64,000 nt of DNA from Olivibacter domesticus (GCF_900109575.1 NZ_FOAF01000001.1:1831662-1895661), one strand, 5' to 3'. Shown: positions 36,827-46,080, numbered from the stretch's first letter. A program made the numbers and translations. The notes: generated by a model from the sequence alone, not told the origin.

Positions 36827-37816
36827 TTAAGATGTTGATCGTTGAAAATGCTTTTTATTTTTCACAACAATTGCAGCATCCCATTGAATGTCTATCCTTT
36901 TTTCCTCACTTCTAATGGGGCAGTTTTTCATTCTGCAATAGTGGCAACATTCAGGTAAACAAGGATCTGCATGAATGAATAACTCAGTATCTCCATGCAC
37001 ATACCTGTTTATTAATTGGTCCACCTCGGACACTTCTTCATGCACCTTTATTAAATTATAATAATTAGGTAAGGTTATATGACAATCTATATGAAGCTCA
37101 TGTCCATAACGCTGAACACGCAAATTATGTACATCAATCCATGAATCTTTTCTATACTTGTTCAGTACCTTCGCGACTTTATCTATTAATTCAAAATCGG
37201 ATTCATCCATTAAACCACCAATTGATTTCCGCAATAATTTATAACCACTATATAAAATATATCCCCCTAAACCTAAAGAAAGTATCGCATCTATTTGATG
37301 TATCTTCGTTAGGTATAGCAAAAGTAATCCGACTAATAATCCGAGTGTACTGTATGAATCAATCTGCAAATGTTTACCATCAGCAATAATCGTAAGTGAA
37401 TTCAAGTTCTTTCCCTGTTTTACCATGTAAGTACCCAAAGAAAAATTGATCACTCCGGTGAAAGCAATTATTCCAATACCTTCTATTAAATTTTCAATTT
37501 CTTCTGGAAAAAAAATATTGTAAACGGCTTTACCTACGATTAGTAATCCAGCGATAAATATGAGTCCACCTTCTAAGAAAACAGAAAAAAACTCAACTTT
37601 GCCATGACCATAGGGATGATTTTCATCTTTGGGCTGTGCAGATAAGTGTATACTATAAAAAGCAAATCCGCTCGCAACGACATTCACAATGCTTTCTACA
37701 GCATCTGTAAGAATGGCATTCGAATGCGTGATGAGGTAGGCCGTAAACTTAAACAGCATCAAAACGATCCCCGCAGTTAATGAATATAGGATAATTCTTT
37801 TTTGCTTTTTCACCAT
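36827..37816 (-). CDS. Cation diffusion facilitator (CDF) metal exporter
   Basis: A 329-residue inner-membrane antiporter exporting divalent metals such as Zn, Fe or Mn. Six membrane helices; helix 2 has the metal site LTDAVESIVNV (D..E in place of the usual HxxxD) and the loop HPYGHGKVEFFS is typical. The cytoplasmic C-terminal domain is followed by a Cys/His-rich end (CLPECCHYCRMKNCP) that could bind metal. Start: the frame opens at 37855, but a -7 box ends at 37832, so I choose ATG 37816. Metal choice is not resolved. Confidence 0.9.
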   Translation of the reverse strand: MVKKQKRIILYSLTAGIVLMLFKFTAYLITHSNAILTDAVESIVNVVASGFAFYSIHLSAQPKDENHPYGHGKVEFFSVFLEGGLIFIAGLLIVGKAVYNIFFPEEIENLIEGIGIIAFTGVINFSLGTYMVKQGKNLNSLTIIADGKHLQIDSYSTLGLLVGLLLLYLTKIHQIDAILSLGLGGYILYSGYKLLRKSIGGLMDESDFELIDKVAKVLNKYRKDSWIDVHNLRVQRYGHELHIDCHITLPNYYNLIKVHEEVSEVDQLINRYVHGDTELFIHADPCLPECCHYCRMKNCPIRSEEKRIDIQWDAAIVVKNKKHFQRSTS

Positions 37817-37831
37817 GTCGAAAATTGATAA

Positions 37832-37859
37832 CAAAGGTAGAAAAATAAGCAGCAACCAA
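37832..37859 (-). promoter_or_regulatory. Candidate promoter of the CDF exporter
   Basis: On the minus strand TTG (37857-37859), 17 bases, then TACCTTTG (37832-37839). It implies transcription starting a few bases before ATG 37816, which supports that start over the upstream one. Confidence 0.6.
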
Positions 37860-38020
37860 TAAGCAAAATAATTTTACGTTTATACTACCAAATAAGTAAT
37901 ATCATTAATCTTTATTCAACAAATAATAAAAAAAATTACGCTTTTATTACTTATATCACTATATTTAAAAAATTTTAACAAAAAGGTATTTATAAAATTT
38001 AAATTAGTAAAATTTTATAG

Positions 38021-38028
38021 TAGGTTTG
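38021..38028 (+). promoter_or_regulatory. Candidate -7 box of the aminotransferase gene
   Basis: TAGGTTTG fits TAnnTTTG and ends 7 bases before the ATG at 38036, so the transcript would be almost leaderless. No clear -33 TTG. Confidence 0.4.
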
Positions 38029-38035
38029 TACATAA

Positions 38036-39241
38036 ATGGACACAATATCAGAATTATCAGAAAGGATAAATAACCTATCGGAATCGGCTACTTTGAAGAT
38101 GACCAAGTTAGGTAGGGAGTTGGCTGCCCAGGGCGCCAATATTATAAGTTTAAGTGTAGGTGAGCCTGATTTCAACACACCGGATCATATTAAGCAAGCA
38201 GCTAAAAAAGCACTTGATGAGAATTATACACGCTACTCTCCTGTACCGGGCTATCCGGAATTGAGGAAAGCGATCGTACAAAAGCTAAAGCAAGAAAATG
38301 GTTTAGATTATGATATTTCTCAAATTGTAGTATCCACTGGAGCAAAACAATCACTTTCCAATGCTATTCTATGCGTTATAAATCCTGGTGATGAAGTAAT
38401 TATTCCAACACCCTATTGGGTTTCTTATTCTGAAATGGTTAAATTAGCGGAAGGTGAATCCGTTTTTATTAATACGAGCATTGAGAGCGATTTCAAGATA
38501 ACTCCTCAAGAGCTTGAAAATGCCATTACAGAAAAGACAAGGTTATTTATGTTTTCTTCACCTTGTAATCCTACCGGAAGCGTTTACAGCAAAGAAGAAT
38601 TGGCAGGTTTAGCTCGTGTATTTGAAAAGCATCCTCAAATTTACATCATATCTGATGAAATTTATGAGCATATAAATTTTAAAAGTAAACATGAATCAAT
38701 TGCCCAATTTGATAGTATTAAGGATAGGGTTATCTTGATCAACGGTTTCTCCAAATCGTATGCAATGACCGGCTGGCGTTTGGGTTATTTGGCGGCAAGC
38801 AAAGAAATTGCAGCGGCCAATGATAAATTGCAGGGTCAAACCACTTCAGGCACTTGTTCAATCGCTCAAAGGGCCGGTATTGCGGCTTATGAAGGGGGAC
38901 TGGAAAGCGTTCTAGAAATGAAAAAGGCTTTTGAACGACGTAGAACGCTTGTTTATAACGCCCTCAAAGAAATAGCTGAGGTAAAAGTTAACCTTCCAGA
39001 AGGTGCGTTTTATTTTTTTCCAGATGTAAGTGCCTTTTTTGGGAGAAAAGATTCAAATGGTAATGTCATTGCGAACTCTTCGGATTTGGCTTTATATCTT
39101 CTAAATGAAGCCCATGTTGCTACTGTAGGAGGAGATTCCTTTGGAAACAATGATTGTATTCGGTTATCTTATGCCGCCTCTGATGATCAATTAACTGAGG
39201 CATTAAGACGTATTAAGGCTGCGCTTGAAAAACTAGTTTAA
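38036..39241 (+). CDS. Aspartate aminotransferase family enzyme (class I, PLP)
   Basis: A 401-residue PLP-dependent aminotransferase of subgroup Ib, likely interconverting aspartate and oxaloacetate. LSVGEPDFNTPDHI at the N-terminus, the cofactor-binding STGAKQSLSNA, SSPCNPTGSVYS, the Schiff-base lysine in NGFSKSYAMTGWRLGY and the C-terminal arginine in RLSYA fit the family. It is alone on its strand, ended by a terminator shared with the next gene. Related enzymes use tyrosine or prephenate, so substrate is probable only. Confidence 0.9.
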   Translation: MDTISELSERINNLSESATLKMTKLGRELAAQGANIISLSVGEPDFNTPDHIKQAAKKALDENYTRYSPVPGYPELRKAIVQKLKQENGLDYDISQIVVSTGAKQSLSNAILCVINPGDEVIIPTPYWVSYSEMVKLAEGESVFINTSIESDFKITPQELENAITEKTRLFMFSSPCNPTGSVYSKEELAGLARVFEKHPQIYIISDEIYEHINFKSKHESIAQFDSIKDRVILINGFSKSYAMTGWRLGYLAASKEIAAANDKLQGQTTSGTCSIAQRAGIAAYEGGLESVLEMKKAFERRRTLVYNALKEIAEVKVNLPEGAFYFFPDVSAFFGRKDSNGNVIANSSDLALYLLNEAHVATVGGDSFGNNDCIRLSYAASDDQLTEALRRIKAALEKLV

Positions 39242-39260
39242 TAAGTCCAATCAATAGACA

Positions 39261-39298
39261 TAAAGAAAAAGGCCGCATTTAAACGGCCTTTTTCTTTA
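39261..39298. terminator. Bidirectional terminator
   Basis: A perfect 15-bp stem: TAAAGAAAAAGGCCG / CGGCCTTTTTCTTTA with an 8-base loop. It stands between the converging aminotransferase and oxidoreductase genes, with A/T runs on both sides. Confidence 0.92.
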
Positions 39299-39300
39299 TC

Positions 39301-40509
39301 TTAAAAATCATATTCTTTTTTCCAGTATTCGATTTTATTATCATATATGGCACTATTAGCCAATGCTACACAGACAGCAGCGCTTGCGCCCCTTCTTACA
39401 TTGGACGTAGGTAAAGAATTGTTTTGTATTGCTTTATAAAAATCCTTTAAAGCATACCAAGTTCCATCCTTCGTTGGTTCATTTAGAATAGGAACACCAC
39501 CATCTTCGTTCCAAACTATTTTTGTAGCTCCACTTACACCATCAACAGTTTGTAGTTTTTCTTTGGTTTCTTTTTCAGGATAATACAAACCTGTATTCGT
39601 CAACAGAGAAACCGTACCATGTGTACCTTTAATCTTAAACAGATAGCCATCTCTAGCATTACCACAGGTTGCGCCAAAGTTCCCAATCATTCCTACTTTA
39701 TTATACCTAAATGCAACCTGGATATTGTCGAACGTTTCCCGCCCATCTCTATATACATCTATCCCCCCTACACCCATGATTTCATCCGGATGTGTATCAA
39801 AGGCCCAGTTAATAAAATCGATTTGGTGAGAAAGCAATTCAGCAGCTAAGCCGCCTGAAAACTCTTTATACATTCGCCAATTAATTTGCCTTTCTAAATT
39901 TGGCTCGGGAACAGTTCTTCGCCAAGTTCCATTTCTATCCCATCTACAGTCGACTTGCGTCACTTTTCCTAAGTAACCGCTATCAATCATTTCCTTTACC
40001 TTAAAATACAAAGGGGAATAACGGTATTGATAACCCACCTGAACCGTTTGTTTTGGATGTTGATCTGCTAACGCAACTAGTTTTTGGGCTTCATCAATAG
40101 TAAATGTCATCGTTTTTTCGACATAAACATGTTTGCCTGATTCTATTGCGTCTTTTGCAATTACAAAATGTTCACTCAAGGGAACAGCAATAAAAACAGC
40201 ATCCAACTCTTTATCCTCTAGCATTTTGCGATGATCAGTAAATGCTTTAGCCGCAGCAGCCTCTCCAAGCATCTTTCTCGTTTCCGTTAACCGAAAATCT
40301 AGTACATCGCAAAAACCGCTAATTTCATACAGTTCTGGTAAAGATTTTATTACTGACAATACACCTTTCCCCCTGTCTCCACATCCTATCATACCAATCT
40401 TAATAGGCTTATTTGCTAACCAATCAACTGCATTGGCAGATGCCGTATTTAGCATAAATAACCCCGTTCCCAACACTCCACCTTGTTGCAAAAATTTCCT
40501 TCTATTCAT
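39301..40509 (-). CDS. Gfo/Idh/MocA-family oxidoreductase with Tat-type signal
   Basis: A 402-residue NAD(P)-dependent sugar oxidoreductase. It opens with a Tat-like export signal (NRRKFLQQGGVLGTGLF, ending ANAVDW), so the enzyme probably acts in the periplasm with its cofactor already bound. The Rossmann motif GMIGCGDRGKGV follows, and YVEKTMTF carries the family's catalytic Lys. The C-terminal half is the GFO/IDH substrate domain. It starts 6 bases after a double-DUF1080 lipoprotein, so they form an operon. Exported members of this family oxidise or process sugar derivatives; the exact substrate is unknown. Confidence 0.88.
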   Translation of the reverse strand: MNRRKFLQQGGVLGTGLFMLNTASANAVDWLANKPIKIGMIGCGDRGKGVLSVIKSLPELYEISGFCDVLDFRLTETRKMLGEAAAAKAFTDHRKMLEDKELDAVFIAVPLSEHFVIAKDAIESGKHVYVEKTMTFTIDEAQKLVALADQHPKQTVQVGYQYRYSPLYFKVKEMIDSGYLGKVTQVDCRWDRNGTWRRTVPEPNLERQINWRMYKEFSGGLAAELLSHQIDFINWAFDTHPDEIMGVGGIDVYRDGRETFDNIQVAFRYNKVGMIGNFGATCGNARDGYLFKIKGTHGTVSLLTNTGLYYPEKETKEKLQTVDGVSGATKIVWNEDGGVPILNEPTKDGTWYALKDFYKAIQNNSLPTSNVRRGASAAVCVALANSAIYDNKIEYWKKEYDF

Positions 40510-40515
40510 CTTAAT

Positions 40516-41886
40516 CTACAGTCTCTTTATCTTGATGCTTCTAAAACTCACATCATTACCATGATCTTGAAGTAAAATATGACCTTTGTCTGCCTCTCCA
40601 AAATTTGGTTTATCCTTAAATTTACTTAACGAAACTAATTTCTTAAAATCTTCAGAACCTCTTACGTATTCTAATACTTTGACACCATTTAAGTAATGCT
40701 CTACTTTATTATCTGGATAAACCACTACTCTTCCATTATTCCATTGCCCAATAGGTCGCATAAATCTTTCTTGTTTATTTGAAGTAATTAAATCATATAA
40801 AGAAGAAATCGTTCTATTGCCATCGCGTCCCAGCTTTGCATCGGGATGTTTTTCATCATCCAACACTTGATATTCCAAGCCAAGTGCTGATCCCTTATTT
40901 TGCTCGCTCAAGGTAACAAAATATTTTAACCCACTATTCGCACCAGGTGTCAGCTTAAATTCAAAGGAAAGATCAAAGGCACTGAATTCTTCCTTCGTAA
41001 CAATGTCTCCTCCATTTGTCGATTCACTCCCATCATTTCCCAAGACCCTTAATTCACCATTTGCTACCTCCCAGCCTTTCGTTGGAAAACTATCTTTATG
41101 TGCTCCTACCCAATTGTTGTTCGATGTTCCATCAAACAATAGGGTATATCCATTTGATTTTTCATATTCGGAAAGATTATTTGGATTTAAATTTACAACA
41201 TAAATCTGATTTTCCGTTTTTTGAGGTTTCAGATTTTCTGTTTGAATTTTAATATTTTTAAAATATACTTTCTTCCCTTCTTCTCCATCTTTACCTATTC
41301 CATGCACCTGCAGGCCAATAAATCCAGTATTATCAATCGTATCGATCACATAGGAAACAGGAATATCATTAATCCAGGTTTTTGTTTCATTCCCAATACA
41401 TTCAATTCTAAAATGGTTAAACTCACCCTTTTTAAAGGCGGTTTTTGCCGATGTGTTTAGTTCAAGAGGATAGAGCCAATTTCTTCTAGCCTCATCATAA
41501 ACACCACCGGTCCATGCCCTATCACTCGGATCTATTTCTATTTGTCGCCCGTAAACTTTTCCCTTCCCCTCATTCGCCTCCAAATCTATATGGCTGCGTG
41601 TTTGAATGCCGGAGTTATTATGATCACCTTCAATTTTAGCATCTAATTCTAAAATAAAGTCGCCATATTCCTTCTCAGTTACTAAAAAGGTATTCCCGGT
41701 ATTTTTAACCGTGGTTCCCACTATCATACCATCTTCAACGGAATAAGTAGCATCACCGGCTACTTTCTTCCAGCCATCTAATGAGTTACCATCAAAGATA
41801 TTATCATTATTATCGCTTTTCGTTTGACATGCACTTAGAAGAAATAATCCGCATAATGCGACTAAACCTGTAGTTGTTTTTTTCAT
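40516..41886 (-). CDS. Lipoprotein with two DUF1080 (3-keto-disaccharide hydrolase-like) domains
   Basis: A 456-residue lipoprotein with a signal peptide ending LLSAC (Cys20). Two tandem DUF1080 domains follow: the first from NIFDGNSLDGWKKV (about 30-210), the second from LLFDGTSNNNWVGAH (about 248-455). Each has the concanavalin-like fold and the conserved NSGIQ or NSGLK strand. DUF1080 members have been linked to cleaving 3-keto-glycosides made by Gfo/Idh/MocA dehydrogenases (known for relatives). The oxidoreductase gene follows by 6 bases, so the two probably work on the same sugar outside the cytoplasm (inference). Confidence 0.85.
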   Translation of the reverse strand: MKKTTTGLVALCGLFLLSACQTKSDNNDNIFDGNSLDGWKKVAGDATYSVEDGMIVGTTVKNTGNTFLVTEKEYGDFILELDAKIEGDHNNSGIQTRSHIDLEANEGKGKVYGRQIEIDPSDRAWTGGVYDEARRNWLYPLELNTSAKTAFKKGEFNHFRIECIGNETKTWINDIPVSYVIDTIDNTGFIGLQVHGIGKDGEEGKKVYFKNIKIQTENLKPQKTENQIYVVNLNPNNLSEYEKSNGYTLLFDGTSNNNWVGAHKDSFPTKGWEVANGELRVLGNDGSESTNGGDIVTKEEFSAFDLSFEFKLTPGANSGLKYFVTLSEQNKGSALGLEYQVLDDEKHPDAKLGRDGNRTISSLYDLITSNKQERFMRPIGQWNNGRVVVYPDNKVEHYLNGVKVLEYVRGSEDFKKLVSLSKFKDKPNFGEADKGHILLQDHGNDVSFRSIKIKRL

Positions 41887-42170
41887 ATTTTAGTATTCTT
41901 AGTTTTGAGCTTGCTATCTAATGTTAAAAAGTTCAGCATAACAGATCCCGTTATATGTTTAGTTAACACTAAGCTCCATTTAATTTTTAGAAAGTATTTA
42001 CTCCATTAGGTTATGTTAGCATCAGATCTAAAACATTAAAATCTTTTAGAAATAAAACCAATATTAGGAAAATATTGAGAATATACAGACATTAAAGCTG
42101 CATTATTTACGAAAACGATGTAGTAATAATCCTGTTATAATAAATCGACTTCGTAAAATAGTAGACTATA
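41887..42170. other. Intergenic stretch, nothing clear
   Basis: 284 AT-rich bases between the DUF1080 lipoprotein gene and the permease gene. A small hairpin TTAGT-TAAC-ACTAA (41959-41972) is the only structure seen. I find no -7 box of good match and no open frame worth listing. Confidence 0.4.
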
Positions 42171-43415
42171 TTACTTACTTCTTATTGCTTCAACAGGATC
42201 TAATCTACTCGCGATTACTGCGGGGATTATTCCAGAAATAAGGCCGATGGTGGTTGAAATAAAGATAGCTAATACAACTTCATCAAGATGTACTACAACC
42301 CCTATTCCCGCTGCAATTTTTAAGATAAATGCTAGCCCATACACCACAAAAAGCCCCATTAAGCCCCCTATAAGGCACAGCGCTACAGCCTCTATTAAAA
42401 ATTGAGAAAGAATAAAAAAATTCTTTGCCCCCAAGGATTTCTGTATACCTATAATATGCGTACGTTCTTTTACAGATACAAACATGATATTTGCAATACC
42501 AAAACCTCCAACTAATACGGATAAGATGCCAATACAAAATCCTGCTGTATTAACCATTTTAAACATCGTGTCTAATTGTGCGGTTATGATCGTGGTTTGA
42601 TTTAACGCAAAATCGTCCTCCTGTGTGGGACTTAGTCTATGTATGGATCGTATAAGCCCCCTTAACTCACTTTCCACCTCATCCAGCGAAACACCATCAA
42701 TTGCATTAACAACAATAGAGGGACCAAAACTTCTTACGTTAATAACATTACGAGCAAAATTCAGGGGTACTACTGCGATATTATCTAAAGACACATCAAT
42801 TAACATCCCCTCCCCTTCTTCTTTAAATACACCGATAACTTTCAATCTCCTTCCTAAAGCCTGAATAGTCTTGCCTATCGGATCCGTGTGCGGAAACAGG
42901 CCTTTTGCAATGGTAGACCCTATAATTGCAACTGGAGTTCCACGCTCAGACTCTCCATCTGTAAAATATCTACCGGATTGAAACTCTAAATTCCTGATTT
43001 TATAAAAATCTTTTGACACGGCACTTATATATACATTTTCAACATTATTGTTTAAGTATTTAAGTGTCTTGTCTGAAACACCTACATCAAGTGCTATTCC
43101 ATCAGCCAACGTTGTTCGTTGTTGAAGTAATTCAAAATCACGTATAGTAGGCTCGGGTCTGTTCACATATTTCCACCAAGGGTAATCACCACCTCCGCCC
43201 CATGGCCATTTTTGGACATAAATAGATCGACTTCCTAACTTTTCTACACTACTCTCGAGATTGGCTCTTAATGTATTAACAGCAGAGAATATGCCTATGA
43301 TTGTCATAATGCCGATAGTTACTCCCAGCAGCGAGAGAAAAGTACGTGTTTTATTTTCACGTAAAGCGGAAAATGCAAACCGAAAGCTTTCTAGAAATAG
43401 TTTCAGAAAAATCAT
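42171..43415 (-). CDS. ABC transporter permease, MacB/FtsX type
   Basis: A 414-residue inner-membrane protein with one N-terminal membrane helix, a large periplasmic MacB-type core domain (about 45-245) and three C-terminal helices (FtsX domain). AFSALRENKTRTFLSLLGVTIGI at the start is typical of the family, as is LDPVEAIRSK at the end. I start at ATG 43415; the frame extends to a TTG at 43433. Such permeases need an ATPase (MacB/LolD-like) and often an adaptor; none is adjacent, so it is an orphan here. Substrate unknown. Confidence 0.85.
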   Translation of the reverse strand: MIFLKLFLESFRFAFSALRENKTRTFLSLLGVTIGIMTIIGIFSAVNTLRANLESSVEKLGSRSIYVQKWPWGGGGDYPWWKYVNRPEPTIRDFELLQQRTTLADGIALDVGVSDKTLKYLNNNVENVYISAVSKDFYKIRNLEFQSGRYFTDGESERGTPVAIIGSTIAKGLFPHTDPIGKTIQALGRRLKVIGVFKEEGEGMLIDVSLDNIAVVPLNFARNVINVRSFGPSIVVNAIDGVSLDEVESELRGLIRSIHRLSPTQEDDFALNQTTIITAQLDTMFKMVNTAGFCIGILSVLVGGFGIANIMFVSVKERTHIIGIQKSLGAKNFFILSQFLIEAVALCLIGGLMGLFVVYGLAFILKIAAGIGVVVHLDEVVLAIFISTTIGLISGIIPAVIASRLDPVEAIRSK

Positions 43416-43538
43416 ACAAACATAAGACGCCAAAAGAGGACAAAGGTTACAGCAATTTATTTTTTTAACGACAAAAGCCGTTAAAAAAATATACTTAGAT
43501 TTATACGAATAGGCAGTATTATATTCATCTTTTTTTTG

Positions 43539-43546
43539 TAAATTTG
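43539..43546 (+). promoter_or_regulatory. Candidate queA -7 box and leader hairpin
   Basis: TAAATTTG fits TAnnTTTG, 122 bases before the queA ATG. The palindrome GCTAATTTATTAGC (43550-43563) lies at the probable transcript start and may be a leader hairpin or operator. No TTG at the usual -33 spacing. Confidence 0.4.
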
Positions 43547-43668
43547 CGCGCTAATTTATTAGCTTACAAAAAACTAGGGACAACATTTTTCTCCCACTTT
43601 TGTTATATTCTGTGGATCAAAAAGATCTACATACATAAAAAAACAAGATACATCTAAAATACACAAAC

Positions 43669-44718
43669 ATGAAGTTATCTCAATTTAAGTTTAATCTACC
43701 TGATTCTTTAATTGCCCATGAACCTTCCGAGACAAGAGACGAAGCACGTTTAATGGTTCTTGATCGTAAAACTGGTGCTATAGAACATAAAATATTCAAG
43801 GATGTATTGAACTATTTTGATGAGCATGATGTCATGATTCTCAATAATACGAAAGTTTTTCCAGCAAGACTATACGGTAATAAAGAAAAAACAGGTGCCA
43901 CGATAGAGGTATTCTTATTAAGAGAGCTAAATAAAGAATTACGTCTCTGGGATGTTTTAGTGGATCCTGCAAGAAAAATTCGGGTAGGCAACAAGCTCTA
44001 CTTTGGTGACAATGATTTATTAGTTGCTGAAGTTGTAGATAATACAACTTCTCGCGGAAGAACAATCCGTTTCCTTTTTGACGGTACAGATGACGAGTTT
44101 AGAAGAAATATAGAAATTTTGGGTGAGACACCATTACCTAAATATATTAAACGTAGACCAACTCCAGAAGACAAATTCAGGTATCAAACAATTTTCGCAA
44201 AAAATGAAGGTGCTGTTGCAGCACCAACAGCTGGTTTGCATTTCAGCAGAGAATTAATGAAGAGACTTGAGCTCAAAGGAATTGAATTTGCTGAAGTAAC
44301 CTTGCATGTAGGGCTCGGCACATTTAGGCAGGTTGAGGTAGAGGATTTAACAAAGCATAAAATGGATTCAGAGCAATTCATTATTGAACAGAAAGATGCA
44401 GATGTTGTAAACAAGGCGATTGCAGATAAACGACGTGTTTGTGCAGTTGGAACAACGTCAATGCGGTCAATAGAGTCGGCAGTATCCGCTAATAAAACAT
44501 TAAAAGCTGCGAACGACTGGACAAGCAAATTTATATTTCCTCCATATGATTTCAGTATAGCAAACAGCATGATTACCAATTTTCATACTCCAGAATCTAC
44601 ATTGCTTATGATGATTTGCGCTTTCGGTGGTTATGAAAATGTTATGAATGCCTACGAAATTGCTGTAAAAGAGAAATATCGCTTTTATAGTTATGGCGAC
44701 GCCATGTTGATCATATAA
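43669..44718 (+). CDS. queA: S-adenosylmethionine:tRNA ribosyltransferase-isomerase
   Basis: A 349-residue enzyme that transfers and isomerises the ribosyl part of SAM onto 7-aminomethyl-7-deazaguanine in tRNA, the step before queuosine. The start [47 protein letters not shown] and [14 protein letters not shown] blocks are diagnostic and length is standard. It is followed 59 bases later by ispD on the same strand, with a weak hairpin in the gap. Confidence 0.96.
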   Translation: MKLSQFKFNLPDSLIAHEPSETRDEARLMVLDRKTGAIEHKIFKDVLNYFDEHDVMILNNTKVFPARLYGNKEKTGATIEVFLLRELNKELRLWDVLVDPARKIRVGNKLYFGDNDLLVAEVVDNTTSRGRTIRFLFDGTDDEFRRNIEILGETPLPKYIKRRPTPEDKFRYQTIFAKNEGAVAAPTAGLHFSRELMKRLELKGIEFAEVTLHVGLGTFRQVEVEDLTKHKMDSEQFIIEQKDADVVNKAIADKRRVCAVGTTSMRSIESAVSANKTLKAANDWTSKFIFPPYDFSIANSMITNFHTPESTLLMMICAFGGYENVMNAYEIAVKEKYRFYSYGDAMLII

Positions 44719-44727
44719 TAATTTTTT

Positions 44728-44759
44728 AGGATAGATTTACAACTAGGTCTATCTATCCT
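44728..44759 (+). terminator. Weak hairpin between queA and ispD
   Basis: AGGATAGA (44728-44735) and TCTATCCT (44752-44759) with a 16-base loop, followed by ATCTAATTTTT. The AT-rich stem makes it a weak or partial terminator. Confidence 0.4.
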
Positions 44760-44777
44760 ATCTAATTTTTATCAGTT

Positions 44778-45473
44778 ATGGCTAACAATTATGCTATTAT
44801 AGTGAGTGGCGGTTCGGGAACACGTATGCAGAGTAAAGTTCCCAAACAGTTTATGTTATTAGATGGTTTACCAATTCTAATGCATACTGTAAGAGCATTT
44901 GCTAATAATCAGGCAAAACCAACTGTCATTCTCGTATTGAACAAATTATACAAAGAAGACTGGGATAATTTATGTAAGGAATATGCATTCGATACTCCAT
45001 ATAAGGTAGTATACGGAGGAGCAACCCGATTCGATTCGGTTAAGAAAGGTTTAAATTATCTATACGATTCTTTTAAAGATATAAATCATTCCCATATAGC
45101 CATTCACGATGGTGTGCGTCCTCTTGTTAGTCAACAGCTTATAACTGATGGTTATACGCAATTAGCTAATCATCAAGCACTCGTAAGTGCTATCCCCAGT
45201 AAAGATTCGATAAGAATTATAGATAATAATGAAAAGGAAGCATCAACAGCTGTAGACAGAAGCACCGTATTTTTGGTTCAAACACCCCAATTTTTCTCAG
45301 GGGAAGTTCTATTGAAAGCTTATGAACAAGAATACAATGAACGGTTTACTGATGATGCTTCCGTCGTTGAAAATGCAGGTTATCCCATTCGAGTAATTCC
45401 TGGGGATCATCGAAATATTAAAATAACATTTTCAGAAGATTTATTATTAGCAGAAGCATTGATTAGGTCTTAA
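44778..45473 (+). CDS. ispD: 2-C-methyl-D-erythritol 4-phosphate cytidylyltransferase
   Basis: A 231-residue enzyme of the non-mevalonate isoprenoid route, joining MEP and CTP to give CDP-ME. The nucleotide-binding VSGGSGTRMQSKVPKQF at residues 9-25, VHDGVRP-like IHDGVRPLVS near residue 111 and TPQFF late in the chain are typical, and FTDDASVVENAGYPI is the family C-terminal signature. It ends 2 bases before a convergent small membrane protein gene. Confidence 0.94.
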   Translation: MANNYAIIVSGGSGTRMQSKVPKQFMLLDGLPILMHTVRAFANNQAKPTVILVLNKLYKEDWDNLCKEYAFDTPYKVVYGGATRFDSVKKGLNYLYDSFKDINHSHIAIHDGVRPLVSQQLITDGYTQLANHQALVSAIPSKDSIRIIDNNEKEASTAVDRSTVFLVQTPQFFSGEVLLKAYEQEYNERFTDDASVVENAGYPIRVIPGDHRNIKITFSEDLLLAEALIRS

Positions 45474-45475
45474 CA

Positions 45476-45628
45476 CTAGGCTGCCCCTCTTATAATCCTG
45501 AGTAATATTGCAATAACGGCGATTACTAATAACACGTGAATAATTCCGCCTTGTGCGTATCCCCCAAAAAAGCTAATAGCCCAGATAATAACTAAGACCA
45601 CTGCAATCAAATACAATAGATTTCCCAT
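45476..45628 (-). CDS. Small two-helix membrane protein, Lmo0937/DUF5670-like
   Basis: A 50-residue protein: NLLYLIAVVLVIIWAISFF, a short GGYAQGG turn and a second hydrophobic helix (IIHVLLVIAVIAILLRII). This pattern fits the widespread Lmo0937/DUF5670 small membrane family. The frame is open to 45718, but the extra 30 residues are not hydrophobic or conserved in style, so I use ATG 45628. Members are often linked to stress, but function is unproven. The stop is 2 bases from ispD. Confidence 0.8.
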   Translation of the reverse strand: MGNLLYLIAVVLVIIWAISFFGGYAQGGIIHVLLVIAVIAILLRIIRGAA

Positions 45629-45795
45629 AATAATAGTTTTAATGTTTTTAATTGATAAATGTTCAGAGAAAACATTCAGTATTTCTCCATTAAATTCTGT
45701 TATATAAAGAGATTTCAACGCTATTTTGTTTTATTTTTTTTTCTCTTACACAAAGTGTTGGTGGACTTAACTAATAACCTGAAGTCGATTATTCT

Positions 45796-45993
45796 TTATG
45801 AGCTCAGAAATTCAATAGCAAAGCCAGGTAAGGCACCTTTGCGCAGGCCTATCGGGATAAGACAAGTGAAGGTAACGCAACCTGGAGAAGCTATTGGATT
45901 AGCTTTTCCCATTTTCTCACTTTGAAACAGCCATCTTCTTCCTGAAAACTCCTCGAAATAGCCCGCTATTCCTTCGTCCTTTTCAGTTGAATC
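45796..45993 (-). other. Structured block with 66-codon open frame, possible gene remnant or dispersed repeat
   Basis: On the minus strand a frame is open from 45993 to TAA at 45796, with one ATG at 45912 giving 38 residues (GKANPIASPGC..., ending FAIEFLSS). The same DNA holds two nested hairpins. One pairs CTGAAAA (45942-45948) with TTTTCAG (45980-45986) around AATAGC / GCTATT (45957-45970). The other pairs AATAGC (45814-45819) with GCTATT (45890-45895) and CCAGGT (45824-45829) with ACCTGG (45880-45885). The two share identical arm sequences. It could be a gene fragment, a dispersed repeat or a folded RNA. Confidence 0.45.
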
Positions 45994-46080
45994 TTACCAT
46001 TTCAAAGCGTTCTGAACCGAAAATAATAATCGAATTCAGGTTAATAAAAGGGTGTAAATTAATTCGGGAGAGGATTCAAA

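Noticed and set aside
44184-44579. 131-residue minus-strand frame inside queA
   Set aside because: Antisense shadow of conserved queA sequence.
45659-45925. 88-residue plus-strand frame in the gap before fbaA
   Set aside because: It runs antisense through the structured block and the upstream part of the small membrane gene. Its start has no promoter or ribosome site, and half of it is a poly-Phe/Leu stretch.
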